From positions 226,152-275,903 of the forward strand of contig MNCI01021461.1 of assembly GCA_015680685.1 (NCBI GenBank): DNA of 49,752 nt, read 5' to 3'. The position numbers were made by a program, and so were the translations under genes. The notes under the pieces were generated by a model. It saw only the letters and a program-made list of their open reading frames with translations, was not told the DNA's origin and made no database searches. Numbering within the stretch: the first letter of the stretch is position 1; each line of letters opens with the position of its first letter. The DNA comes from Gnetum montanum. Lineage: Eukaryota > Streptophyta > Gnetopsida > Gnetales > Gnetaceae. Below are positions 19,730-31,093 of this stretch, in pieces.

Positions 19730-20985
19730 GGACAGTCCTGGCATCATGACTTAAAACTAATACAACAGAATAGTATTGGCATCATGACTTAAAACTGATA
19801 CCACAGAATAGTCCTGGCATCATGACATCATGACTTAAAATTGATACCACAAAATGGTCCTAGCATCATGACTTAAAACTGATACCATAGAACGGTCCTG
19901 GCATCATGACTTAAAACTGATACAACAGAACGGTCCTGGCATCATGACTTAAAACTGATACCACAGAACAATCCTGACATCATGACTTAAAACTAATACC
20001 ACATAACGATCCTGGCATCATGACTTAAAACTGATACCACAGAACAGTCCTTGCATCATGACTTAAAATTGATACCACAGAACAGTCCTTGCATCAAGAC
20101 TTAAAACTGATACCATAGAACAGTCCTGGCATCATGACTTAAAACTGATACCACAGAATAATCCTGGCATCATGACTTGAAACTGATACCATAGAATCGT
20201 CCTAGCATCATGACTTAAAACTAATACCACAAAACAGTCCTAGCATCATGACTTAAAACTAATACCACAGAACAGTCCTGGCATCATGACTTAAAACTGA
20301 TACCATAGAACGGTCCTGGCATCATGACTTAAAACTGATACCACAGAACAGTCCTGGATCATGACTTAAAACNTAACGATCCTGGCATCATGACTTAAAA
20401 CTAATACCACATAATAATCCTGGCATCATGACTTAAAACTGATACCACAGAACAATCCTGACGTCATGACTTAAAACTAATACCACAGAACAGTCCTGGC
20501 ATCATGACTTATTTCTGATACCACAGAACGGTCTTGGCATCATGACTTAAAACTGATAGTACAGAACAATCATGGAATCATGACTTAAAATTGATACCAC
20601 AAAATAGTCCTGGCATCATGAATTAAAACTGATACCACAGAACAATCCTGACATCAAGACTTGAAACTGATACCACAGAACAGTCCTGGCATCATGACCT
20701 AGAAATGATACCACAGAACGGTCCTGGCATCATGACTTGAAACTGATACCACAGAATGGTCCTAGCATCATGACTTAAAACTGATACCAAAAAATGGTCC
20801 TGGCATCATGACTTAAAACTGATACCACAAAATAGTCCTGGCATCATGACTTAAAACTGATACCACAGAACAGTCCTGACATCATGACTTAAAACTGATA
20901 CCACAGAACAGTCCTAGCATCATGACTTAAAACTGATACCATAGAATAGTCCTAGCATCATGAATTAAAATTGATACCACAGAGC
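19730..20985. repeat. 38-bp tandem repeat (about 33 copies) in the Tat 3' UTR
   Basis: The unit runs CAGTCCTGGCATCATGACTT then AAAACTGATACCACAGAA, about 38 bp, with 80-95% conservation by eye and mostly transition differences. It starts 17 bp after the integrase stop codon. A single N at 20373 with a short unit there suggests a collapsed or joined array. Tat/Ogre 3' UTRs are known to seed satellites. The spacing and lack of variable spacers rule out a CRISPR array. Confidence 0.95.
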
Positions 20986-20989
20986 TCCA

Positions 20990-21220
20990 TCTGGTATAAC
21001 ACTAAACTGCCGCATCCATCCATCATGACATAAAACTAGCACCTAGAGTTCACTAAGACTATAAACTGGTTTGCCTCTTCACAGTCTGCTATGACTATAA
21101 ACTAGTAATGCACGATCTGCTACGATGGTAAACTAGCACCATCCAAGGGGTTACATCATGAAACTAACCCGCAACAGTCCGCTAAGATGATAAATTGGCA
21201 ACATCATCGACGATCAGGCA
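20990..21220. repeat. Diverged tail of the 3' UTR repeat
   Basis: Single phrases such as CATGACATAAAACTAGCACC and CTATGACTATAAACTAG continue the core of the array with irregular spacing. The same kind of tail follows the 27-bp array at 1176-1335, supporting common descent of the two 3' UTRs. Confidence 0.6.
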
Positions 21221-22529
21221 AAAATTGAAAAGATGCATTGCTGTAATTGGCTGTTCATGTTTCATAAAGACTTGCTACATGATTTGTCCCATGGACCCTA
21301 ATAAAGCTAATTTCGTTCGTGACTCTCTCTATTGCTTCGGGTGGCTTCATCTCCTTGTTCAAAATGCTTAGTTAACCAATTCATTTGTGTTTCTCTTGTC
21401 TTCTTGGAGTTGTGTTTGCACGATGATGCTCCTGAGGCGTTCGTACATAGATGCACTTCATCATGATGACAATGTATCACATTATTCCTGATGCATGTAA
21501 CTAGGTTAATCAATTCGTTCATAAGTACATTCCCAACTCCTGATACATCTAATATTTCCCCATCATGTACCAATTGTCCTATTCAATTACACCCCTGGAT
21601 ACATTCCACTCTATTCAAAACCCTGGATACACTGTCGCAAACTATGACTCTCTAAGCAATTGCGATGCAAAACACAGTACATAGTAAAGGATGCAAAAAT
21701 GCAAACACTCAGACATGAGCATGGCACAAAAAGCAAGCTCTTTCAAAAAGACCCAAAAGAAGAAAAGAAAAACAAAAGACAAAGCAAAAAAAATAAAGGC
21801 AAAAGAAAGCCAAAAACAAGGCAAAAATAAAAGAAAAGAAGAAACAAACAAGAAAACAAGAAAAGAAAAAGAGAACAAAAGGGTCAAAGAGCAAAATGCA
21901 TGGAAAAAGACTTCATGACCCCTTTGACATCATAAACAAAGGACTATTGGCCATTCTCATACAAGCCCCAGGTGAGAAGGAAATTGTCTTGAAAAAATAG
22001 TTACACTTATGTCTCAAAGAGACCATTTTGCACATCATCATGTGGCTTTGGCTATTTACAACGGGCCCTGTAAACACTCTTTAAGAGTCCCGTTTCTCCA
22101 AAGAACGCACTTCCTATGTCTTGGTCCCGAGTCTGCTAAAAACTCAGCTGTTGACAAAGACCATTGACATAACTTATTCACACAAGAGCATTCCCCTCTC
22201 ATAATTCCAACAACAGTTATCAGCCCTTGATCAACTTCCGATTTCCCCTGGTTACAACGAATCCCTTGCATCTTGAACCACATTCCCTCAGTCCCATGTA
22301 CTTCTAAAAACGGTGCGATGACATCCGGCCAAGGGCTGTTAGATAATGCTTGGTACTTGGTTGTTCATGGTGTTTTGCACTTCTTTGCCAATGCCTCTCG
22401 GGTGAATTCCTCCAGACGTCAACAAAGAGGGGTCAATGAAACACCACTATTTTTGGCCTAGCACTTTGAAATGAAAAAAACTCAAGTCTTTTCGAAGTTT
22501 CGGAGACAAAATTTGGCTAAGGCATGACA
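21221..22529. other. Tat 3' region, no supported gene
   Basis: Includes an A/G-rich low-complexity block (21690-21915) whose lysine-rich open frame is a composition artefact. Short minus-strand open frames (21307-21573, 22056-22283) match nothing I know. I see no trace here of the antisense gene present after the other Tat remnant. Confidence 0.5.
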
Positions 22530-23060
22530 TTCACGCTGACTTGGGAACTCATGCTAATGCTGAACGTTGTGGTCACGCTGCAGCATGACCTCTAGCGTGA
22601 CCAACTTTCACAGACTCCTAACAACCTCCAAACCGACCCAGAATGACTTGATTTCAAATGTGCAGATCATCCTCAGGCATCCTCAAGCTCAACATCTGCA
22701 ACTTCTAACTTCAGCTTCCAGAATCTCCAGATTTTAAGTCAAAAAATCACAAGTTTCATAGGTGACGCTGCAGGTCACACTGAGGTCACACTGTAACATG
22801 ACCACAACGTGACCTACCCAAAATAGACAGTGTGACCTACTCAAAACCACTCAAGTCCAACCTCAAATTCTAGATTCCAGAGTTAAACATTTTCAGGTAG
22901 TAGTTGCAGGCTTCAGAAATCCAAATTTTGTGTCAAAAGGTCAAGTTTTCTCCACACGTTGGAGGTCACGCTGGGCATGAGTGTAGCGTCCACACGCTGC
23001 ACGCTAGACGCTGGACGCTGGAGGTCATGCTAGGCATGAGTTCAATGTGACCCCACATCA
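22530..23060. repeat. GTCACGCTG-rich block
   Basis: Repeated GGTCACGCTG, CAGCATGACC and CACACTGAGGTC phrases on both strands, including the near-tandem GCACGCTAGACGCTGGACGC at about 23000. Same motif family as 5570-6840. Located between the 3' UTR and the probable LTR, or within its U3. Confidence 0.6.
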
Positions 23061-23179
23061 GCTTACACCGAAGCACAAATTAACTCAACTCTGAAGGAAC
23101 ATCAATTCACATTGGAAGCCCTGGCAGAGTAGAGATGCCTCGAATAGCCTCAAATCAACATCTCGACATCCTACAGCAC

Positions 23180-24065
23180 ATGATCCATGGTCAAGCGAGC
23201 CGAGTCGAATTTCTCTTGTTGTACATTTCATTGTAAATCCCCATTTGTGGGCAAGTTAGGTCCTCATGGTCTAAATTAAATGTACTTGCATGGGCTTGAG
23301 TAACCCATGATCTGTAAAATGCAATGTATCTGGTCAGGAACATAGCTTGCTGACACATCCAATTCTTGCCAACACACGACCAACTCACACACGGCTGTCC
23401 ATTGGACACGTGTCACTGGATCCGCTTTCCTCTCATCTCCCAACTGTTGATTCCATTCATGAATTCTGTGCCCGAGCCTTGTCCAGCCCTATAAATACCC
23501 TGCCAATTCACATGAAGAGGAGGTTGGCAACGGGAGACATTTGGCAATTCTCAAAACAAAGAGAAAACCAGTGAATCCTTGGGCGCTCGGCACACTTGAC
23601 TCCTGGCATCCAAGCATTTCTTGCATCTCATCATCACATCATCGAGTAACATCACCCCCTGGGGCTAGGCGTTTGACCTACCATCCACACGTGTAGCTAC
23701 ACTTTGATCGGAGCACATCCTTTTTTTAAGCAATACAATCCAATTCGTTTTGCCAGTCAACCATTATTTCTGTTTACTCTGTTCTACGTTCACTTTACGT
23801 CTTGATTGTGTTCTGTTTACGTTTTTATGTGCACTGTTCACGATCATGTTTACATTTTTACGATAACCCCAACGCAAGCCATAGTTTACGCTCGGGGAAG
23901 TCCTTGGTTGATTTGTGTGTAGACCATCCAAGGCACTCTGCCTTCGTTCCCTTTTACAGCTTGCCCTCAAGCGAAGGCAGGGTCAACTATGCCTACTCGA
24001 TGATCTTTCGGTGTTTGTTTCCTTCCAGCCCTTGCACCGACGATTTAGGTCAGTACAAGGAACAA
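23180..24065 (+). mobile_element. Probable 3' LTR (promoter part) of the Tat-like element
   Basis: Higher GC than its flanks, with a TATA box CTATAAATA at 23489-23497 in a promoter-like context (CACACGTGTAGC and ACACGTGTCA G-box-like sites around 23405 and 23690) and a downstream T-rich stretch. It lies where the 3' LTR is expected. The exact ends could not be set because no second LTR copy or PBS is in the window. Confidence 0.5.
23489..23497 (+). promoter_or_regulatory. TATA box of probable Tat LTR
   Basis: CTATAAATA within CAGCCCTATAAATACCCTGC, a strong plant TATA context. An ACACGTGTCA G-box-like palindrome (about 23406-23415) sits roughly 80 bp upstream. Confidence 0.55.
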
Positions 24066-24329
24066 AATAAATAACTAAGAATTTGAATAAAAATATATCT
24101 TCAAAAAATTTTCTAAGTGATAGATTCATAGAAATGATCAAGTCCTAGAATGGCAAAGAAGAAGTGGATCCACTTAAAGAATCACGTACTAAATCTTGTG
24201 ACACTACATTTAATTCCAAAGAGATTTGCTAAAGAAATATCATATCTCCTCCTTTAAGATCATCGTTAACACATGAAAATGACACCACATATACCACTTC
24301 TTCTCTGTAATGTATAAGTGTGTGTAGAA
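24066..24329. other. AT-rich spacer, nothing recognised
   Basis: No coding or repeat match. It separates the probable Tat LTR from the repeat block beginning at about 24330. Confidence 0.4.
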
Positions 24330-25172
24330 GGCTTTGAAATAAATATTTTTGAAAAACAATTGTGCAAAGGCTTTGAAATAAATATATTTGAAACACACAA
24401 ATAATATATAATTAAAGGACTTTCTTTTGACACACGACCTTATTGAATGAGACCTTTTAATTAAATGAGACCTTTTTACAGAGTGATCAACTTACTTATT
24501 TATTTACTTACCATTTTTATCATTGGATATCAACCCAACAACATATCCGATAAATATTTTTGAAAAACAATTGTGCAAAGGCTTTGAAATAAATATATTT
24601 GAAACACACAAATAATATATAATTAATGGACGTTTTTTTTTTGACACACGACCTTATTGAATGAGACCTTTTTACAGAGTGATCAACTTATTTATTTACT
24701 TACCAAGATGGTACTATTAACTTTTTATCATTGGATATCAACCCAACAACATATCCGATAAATATTTTTGAAAAACAATTGTGCAAAGGCTTTGAAATAA
24801 ATATATTTGAAAGACACAAATAATATATAATTAAAGGACTTTTTTTTTTTTTTTTTACACACGACCTTATTGAATGAGACCTTTTAATTAAAATGAGACC
24901 TCTTTTTACAGATGTTATCATCGCCCAAACTTGACAGTGGTCTATAGCAGCGATGACTGCCATATGCGCAGTAGTGCTAAGGTGTAAGAGTGAGTTATGC
25001 GGTTCGATCAACTTATTTATTTACTTACCAAGATGGTACTGTTAACTTTTTATCATTGGATATCAACCCAACAACATATCCGATAAATATTTTTGAAAAA
25101 CAATTGTGCAAAGGATTTGAAATAAATATATTTGAAAGACACAAATAATATATAATTAAAGGACTTTTTTTT
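24330..25172. repeat. Tandem repeat block running into the assembly gap
   Basis: Four copies of an approximately 80-bp segment (AAATATTTTTGAAAAACAAT, then GGCTTTGAAATAAATATATT to TATAATTAAAGGAC) start at about 24340, 24553, 24761 and 25085. Three also carry the preceding CATTGGATATCAACCCAACA phrase. Spacings are about 212, 208 and 324 bp; the last unit has a unique insert (about 24905-25010). Each copy is followed by a T run of variable length (TTTCTTTTG to 20 or so Ts) and ACGACCTTATTGAATGAGACC. Confidence 0.85.
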
Positions 25173-25762
25173 NNNNNNNNNNNNNNNNNNNNNNNNNNNN
25201 NNNNNNNNNNNNNNNNNNNNNNNNNNNNNNNNNNNNNNNNNNNNNNNNNNNNNNNNNNNNNNNNNNNNNNNNNNNNNNNNNNNNNNNNNNNNNNNNNNNN
25301 NNNNNNNNNNNNNNNNNNNNNNNNNNNNNNNNNNNNNNNNNNNNNNNNNNNNNNNNNNNNNNNNNNNNNNNNNNNNNNNNNNNNNNNNNNNNNNNNNNNN
25401 NNNNNNNNNNNNNNNNNNNNNNNNNNNNNNNNNNNNNNNNNNNNNNNNNNNNNNNNNNNNNNNNNNNNNNNNNNNNNNNNNNNNNNNNNNNNNNNNNNNN
25501 NNNNNNNNNNNNNNNNNNNNNNNNNNNNNNNNNNNNNNNNNNNNNNNNNNNNNNNNNNNNNNNNNNNNNNNNNNNNNNNNNNNNNNNNNNNNNNNNNNNN
25601 NNNNNNNNNNNNNNNNNNNNNNNNNNNNNNNNNNNNNNNNNNNNNNNNNNNNNNNNNNNNNNNNNNNNNNNNNNNNNNNNNNNNNNNNNNNNNNNNNNNN
25701 NNNNNNNNNNNNNNNNNNNNNNNNNNNNNNNNNNNNNNNNNNNNNNNNNNNNNNNNNNNNNN
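25173..25762. other. Assembly gap (590 N)
   Basis: Begins inside the T run of a repeat copy, so the tandem array very likely caused the break. True length is unknown. Confidence 0.99.
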
Positions 25763-25947
25763 GCACAGTGGATTACTTCCAAATGGAAGGTAATCACAAT
25801 TCTTAATTTTAGTGTCATCCTGGACCAGGATTCCTGGTACACATTCTGATTTCCTCCCTCACATGGTTCGCCCTTTACAAAAGCTGCCACAACAAACGCG
25901 ACCATGATGAGGTCATTCAACGATAATCTCTCATTATTGTTACTCAT
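25763..25947 (-). CDS. Possible N-terminal exon of an unknown protein, cut by the gap
   Basis: A 61-codon open frame from ATG at 25947 (MSNNNERLSLNDLIMVAFVV, then AAFVKGEPCEGGNQ) runs into the gap. A hydrophobic stretch (LIMVAFVVAAFV) near residue 13 could be a membrane or signal segment. Base composition is less AT-rich than the surrounding DNA. No family is recognised, and it could equally be a chance frame. A short inverted repeat (GATTACTTCC/GGAAGGTAATC) lies at 25772-25796. Confidence 0.25.
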
Positions 25948-27758
25948 AGATTGATAAATCGGATCCGCAAATCCTTAGTCCTTTTTATAAATCACATAAA
26001 AAAATCGTCAATATTAGCATAGAGCAGTTATTTTCATTCATGTTACTCGTTGCATTTTCTAATTTTTTTCATCTCACAGCTCAGGTAGAATGAAAAATCA
26101 AATATAGAAATTTTAGTTTTACGTTGGCATGTGAATTAGTCATAAATAATATAGTAAATTTAAAAAATCAGTAAAAATATAATACTATTTATTAAATTAA
26201 ATGTCCAAGATCAGCTTCAATATTGCATCGTGATATATTCCAAATTTCTCAAACTATGTTGTTACTCTTTGGCCTACGGTTCATTTGTCATTTTGAATAA
26301 TCACAGATTTTTTAGGTGAAAATAAATTTAAAATTGTTACAAATTACTGGATAGGATACCTGAAGAGCAGTTCATGTTGTAGTTATTATAATTTACGAAG
26401 TCTAAATTCAAGATCCGCACAAATAGGATATTTGGACATTAATTTCAAATTAAGTACGTAGGTATTAATCATACAGGCAGTTTTGGCATGAAAATGACAT
26501 TTTAAATAACATGTTTTAATAACTAAACATACAATTCACTTGTGCCTTGGGATGCCAAAGAGATTGGAAACTTAATTTTATGATTCGCGTGGCAGGTTCA
26601 TTTTAGACTTAACATACAAATCACGCAAAATTTTGATTGATTTATAAACATTTGCTTTCTTTATCTGGTTAACATACCAGTCTTTTTTTTTTTAACCTGG
26701 TACAGCTTTATCAAACATGTCATTTAAAAAAATTTGATTTACCTGGTACAGGTGCTAATTAAACCTGTCATTTAAAAAAAATTTAAAAAATCAATGTACC
26801 ATTTCTATCTTGATATATGATAAGACGGTAATGAAAAAATTAAAATATCTTTTATCTAAAGAAAAAGGTTTTGATATTTTACTTCTATTATAAATCTTAA
26901 TTAAATATTTCTTAATAATTTAAATTCTCATGTTCATTTTTTAAATTTAAAAAATGACCATTTAAAAAAAGTGTATTTCAGCGGGCTTCTCAAATCATCT
27001 TTCCTAAAAATAAAAAGTATCTAATTGTAATTGGTATTTGATATTTGAGTAAGTAATTATTAAAACATTCTAAAGATTTTTATTTTTATTATAAAATTTA
27101 ATCAAAATAATTTTTAATAACTTAAATATTAATAGCCATTTTTCAAACTAAAAAATAAATATTCCTTTAAAAGAAAATTCAAGTGTATTTTTCTAAAGAT
27201 CTTACTTTTTAAAAATTTCTATATACTTATGAAAATCTTTATTTTATAATTAAACATGTAATAGTAGCAAAAGGCTTTCTGAAATTGGGTTGATTAGATC
27301 GTTATATTATCATATTAAAAATAATATGATGTATCAAAATACCCTTTAATATACTTTTAAAACTACAAATAATACCCATTAGTCAATATTGTTATTATGC
27401 ATGATGATAAAGTCTTCATGTAAGCTAAATTTTCCCATTCTAAAATTGGAATTCAATGTTTTAATTATATACAGTAAGACATCTTTTATGGGTCATTCAA
27501 AATCAATTTTCAAATTCATTTTACAAAATTTGTTGATAATTTAGCATTGTCCACTAGATATATAATGATTTAAGTGGTTATATTTAATCCAAATTTCAGA
27601 TAGAAAATTATTTAACATATTCTTACATGATTGTTCTATTGGTTTCCTATATTTGAAGACCTACAAACCATTTTGGCGTAACATTAATGCTTTTAACAAT
27701 TTGTTAAAGAGTAAGTAATGTTGTAATTAAAGTACATGAAATAGGTACAATTTTGCCT
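25948..27758. other. AT-rich intergenic DNA, no gene
   Basis: Very AT-rich, with A and T runs and no credible open frame. A local near-duplication of about 50 bp (CCTGGTACAG to TCATTTAAAAAAA) lies at about 26695-26790. The CATTTAAAAAAA phrase recurs at about 26960. Confidence 0.6.
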
Positions 27759-28575
27759 CAATGAGCAATGATATAGTCCTTATGCCTAACCATAGAAATT
27801 ACAACCATTTACGAATGCCCTAATGATAATCCCTAGACTAGAGTAGCAAAGTATCTAAATGGTTTAACATGATTACATGTCACTGTCTTCTCAATTATAC
27901 TTGTCATGACACTTAACGTATATGGTTAAGCATAATTGAGGCATATGATATTTAATGTTGTGTGACTATATAACTATTATTAAAATATTAAAACTTAATT
28001 TAATTAATTTATGTACATGAAAGTAAAATCTAATCTAACCTATATAATAAGCATCGCTTCCTAACTCATTTTACACATCCTTAACTCACGTTATTATTGT
28101 TGGGTTACCAAGTGTACACTATTGGGCATAGTAAGTAATGACACTATTGGGATTACTAAATGATAACATGTTTATGCTTGAAATTGACCATACTCATTTG
28201 TATTAATGTGCATTTTAAAAATAAAATATTAATCTAGGTACAAAAACATAAGTGATTATGAAAATCAATGGCAAGAAAGAAAATATTAATATAAGTCAAA
28301 GTACTCCAATGAATGAAGGTGAATTAAACTATGTCAAGGTACAAGCTCCAAATAAAACTTTATCAATTAACTCAAGTTCACATTGTGAATATTTGCCAAC
28401 TATTCTAACTTTTATGAAATCAAATTGCAAAAGTTCAACTACACGAGATGGACACTGGACACTATTTATAGATTTTACCTATCCCAAATACATTATATCT
28501 ACAATATCATATGAAAGCATGTGTTGACGTTTATATCTACAATATCATACGAAAGCATGTGTTGACGTTAACATC
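27759..28575 (-). repeat. Strongly diverged Athila-family LTR, probably solo
   Basis: The U5 tip is recognisable as AATGAGCAATGATATAGTCC then CCTAACCATAGAAATTAC, the decayed form of the TGATGAG...CAACCATACGAAT phrase. Further in are GGTTAAGCATAATTGAGGCA (27925) and the doubled GGGTTACCAAGTG/GGGATTACTAAATG (28103, 28152). The TATA box is about 28463-28473 on the minus strand, and AATATCATATGAAAGC palindromic remnants lie upstream. No PBS is visible at the low end. The frame 28252-28527 on the plus strand is a chance frame in this LTR. Confidence 0.65.
28493..28568. repeat. 38-bp tandem duplication in the LTR U3
   Basis: TTATATCTACAATATCATAT with its 18-base continuation to TTGACGT is repeated once, with one difference (CATAT/CATAC). 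It duplicates the AATATC-type palindrome element upstream of the TATA box. Confidence 0.9.
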
Positions 28576-28679
28576 GCCCATGAACAGGGGCTTATTTTTT
28601 CATCACTAGAACTCGTAGAACATAACTGAGTGAGTGTAAACGACATCAAACAGAAAGTAACCTTCCATCAACCTTAGTT

Positions 28680-29160
28680 TACTGCCACTGTCATCCGCAC
28701 CAGACCATTGCTGCTCCCGTTGTTGCCGCTACAGGGTTTGGCATGGCGGCAGGCAAAGTGCACACGGGTAGCCATGACAGGTGAGGAAGCAGCAGCAGCG
28801 GCGTTGGATGACGTTAGGAGGATGAAGTAAGGCAAGCACACGCGGCATTGCGTACAAGGGTGGCACGGAGCAGCCATGGCAACAGGTGCGGTCATAGTGG
28901 TGAGGGTTTACGTGGGTTGCGGGTGGTTCTAGATTTCTGCGGTAGTGTTGGGTTTTTACTGCGTCGGGCACAGGCGACGAGGGTTTTCCACTGTGCACGG
29001 TGCAGATGATGGCCGTGGTATGAACAGCTGCGATGGACGCATGTGAGGGTTTGGCCTGCGCGGTCGACGAGCCAGGGTTTCGTCGGCGTAGGAGAGAGAG
29101 GTGCAGCCGCAGGGGCAGGCGCAGGCGCAGGACAAGATAGAGACGCGTGGCTAGGGCCTG
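28680..29160. other. GC-rich fragment of unknown origin
   Basis: An abrupt rise in GC content compared with everything around it, with GCAGCAGCAGCGGCG-like stretches and many CpG. Open frames exist on the minus strand (for example 28892-29191, alanine/proline-rich), but no domain is recognised and frames in GC-rich DNA stay open by chance. It joins the truncated gag at about 29160. It may be the captured 5' end of a gene or a piece of another transposon. Confidence 0.4.
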
Positions 29161-29164
29161 CTTG

Positions 29165-30960
29165 GAGGTGTTGAGGAAGGTGCATCACCATGTTGGGTTT
29201 GCGCTATGTTAGAGGATGTAGTGGTTCCAGAGCCGTGCTGTCTCTTTCTATGGCCATGCCTAAAGAAATAACACTTCCAACGATGTGAAGGATTCCCACT
29301 GTTATTAACCGTAGTAGCACAAGTAACGTTCATTGGTTGGTACCAAATCTTCCGATACTACTTGGGACAATGTAGAAGGAGGTGAAGGATGAGAATATTG
29401 AGAGTAAGGAGAAGTGTAAGGGACATGAGGTGGTGATCCCGTAGGAGAGGACATGGGTTGATGATATTCTGGAGATTGGTAACGATGAGTTGAAGCAGAG
29501 GATGTTGATCCAATTGGAGAAAGAGGGTGTTGAACATAATAAGCACTTGGTGTCAGGTAATACAAAGGGTGAGGCTAGTTTGGTGATGGTCCCCCCCACG
29601 ACTAGGGGTATGGCCACTGTGGTTGAGCATAGTACTTTTGTACGAAATCTGGATGTAACATTCTTCCCCAATGCTCATGTAGATGTGACAAGATTGGGCA
29701 TTGGCCTTTGGGGTGATCGTACAGGTAAACATCGCATTAATACTTATGATTTGCAATTGAGCCCCTATCCTTATTTTGTTCGGCCCTTCTTTCCGATTGT
29801 CAAATGGTGTTCTATCTTGTTTGTAAGTTTGGTATCCTCTATTTGTTTTGGCTGTCAGGGCTATCTTGCATGGTTTTCCCTCTAATAATGTTTGCATATT
29901 CTCTGCATTTTTCATGTACCCACTCCATCATCTTATTGATCTTTGCCTCGATTTCATCTAGTGATTTTAGTGTTGGCAAAGATGGGGATGGTTCCACCTC
30001 CTCGAGGTAAGTTGATTTCTCCTCTTCATGATTATGGACCTTCGTTACTTTAAGAGTTTGGTCCTGTTGAGATCTTTCAACATTCACCCATTTAGCTATT
30101 TCTCCTTGTTCTTTTACTACACACTTAATAAGCACTTGGAATTGGTGGGTTTGTAATTCATATAGTTAACCTAGGGCATACATCCCTAGGGTCTCCCTTG
30201 TTTCANGCAGCAAATTGAATTTGGTTTTAAAGACCTGTACCACACTTTTGCTTGGCCCATGAGTATCATAGGAAAGAGCTTAAGTCTTTGCCACCCATTA
30301 TCAATGTTGTTCCATGCACAAGCATCATAGAAGGCTTCTAAATGATGTTGCAGATCTAAATCATAGCCCCTTGAGAACTTAGGAAAGATTTTTAAATCAA
30401 GCTTGGGTAGTCAGCTTTCCTTGTGATGCCTGTGGGATATCTGAACGGCCTCTATTATATGCATTAGGCTCTTAGTGGCCAGTAAGGGTTCATCGTCACG
30501 AAGTAGGTTGTGAGTTTGTGAGTTGGGATGATGTTTTCTTTGTTCATGTTGGCATTCCTGATTTTGCCTGTGGGTTCGATTTTTATTTCTATGCAAATCC
30601 CTTAAGGAATAGTCATCCACATCATAGCCTAAAGTTGAAAGAGCAGAGGAAGAGAGGGAACTAGAAGACTCATCATGACTTTGGTAAGTCTCCCAATCAT
30701 CCCCTGATATACTCTTGCTACCCATTGAGAAGGTCCTAGGCCTTATGAGCCTCCTCTTTCTAGGAGATGTCCCATCCTCACTAGAGGTATTAAAGTTGGA
30801 TGACAAGAGTTAGTGAGTATCATTGGGGTGTCCATGAACATATGAAACTCCTACATAAGATTGAGTATTCCAAACTTCATCTTCATCATAAATTTTGTTG
30901 GTTCTCCAATGAATTGCCTCACTAGTTGTTGCGTTATCGTTGTCTTGTGAGAGAGACATT
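29165..30960 (-). pseudogene. Athila-like gag remnant (second element)
   Basis: On the minus strand from the PBS of the LTR at 31094: an N-terminal serine-rich region (30806-30411, LSSSALSTLGYDVDDYSLRD), the capsid core (about 30400-30130) interrupted at the single N (30206), a coiled region (KSLDEIEAKINKMMEWVHEK, about 30000-29920), then a zinc-knuckle remnant LYDHPKGQC in which the second Cys has become Tyr, then a tyrosine/proline/serine tail to TTTSSNIAQTQ. Closely parallel to 13306-14969. The 3' end is replaced by the GC-rich fragment. Many stops and frameshifts. Confidence 0.75.
30206..30206. other. Single-N join hiding missing sequence
   Basis: Left of the N the sequence matches 14263 of the other gag, and right of it 14477 onward, so about 213 bp present in the relative is absent at a one-base N. 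Confidence 0.7.
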
Positions 30961-31074
30961 ATCATGAATTGTGTGTGACTTAATTAAATTTAATTTCTTT
31001 ATCTGAAAGATATATCATTAATACCCTATTACAGCAATCTTGCATGATATAACTAATCTAGATAACTAGCACCA

Positions 31075-31093
31075 TCCTTGACAATGGCGCCAA
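31075..31093 (-). promoter_or_regulatory. Primer-binding site (tRNA-Asp type)
   Basis: Minus-strand TTGGCGCCATTGTCAAGGA next to the LTR end. Compared with the tRNA-Asp complement, the differences are again transitions. Confidence 0.8.

Noticed and set aside
19730-20985. CRISPR-like array of regular repeats
   Set aside because: Units are contiguous, with no unique spacers, and sit in a retrotransposon 3' UTR of a plant.
21691-21918. 75-residue lysine-rich ORF (plus) and the opposite phenylalanine-rich frames
   Set aside because: Produced by an A/G-rich low-complexity stretch; no start context or domain.
25053-25947. Two long minus-strand frames spanning the gap
   Set aside because: Most of their length is N; only the 61 known codons after ATG 25947 were kept, at low confidence.
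29490-29885. 131-residue plus-strand ORF
   Set aside because: It is the complement of the minus-strand gag tail and has no recognisable domain.
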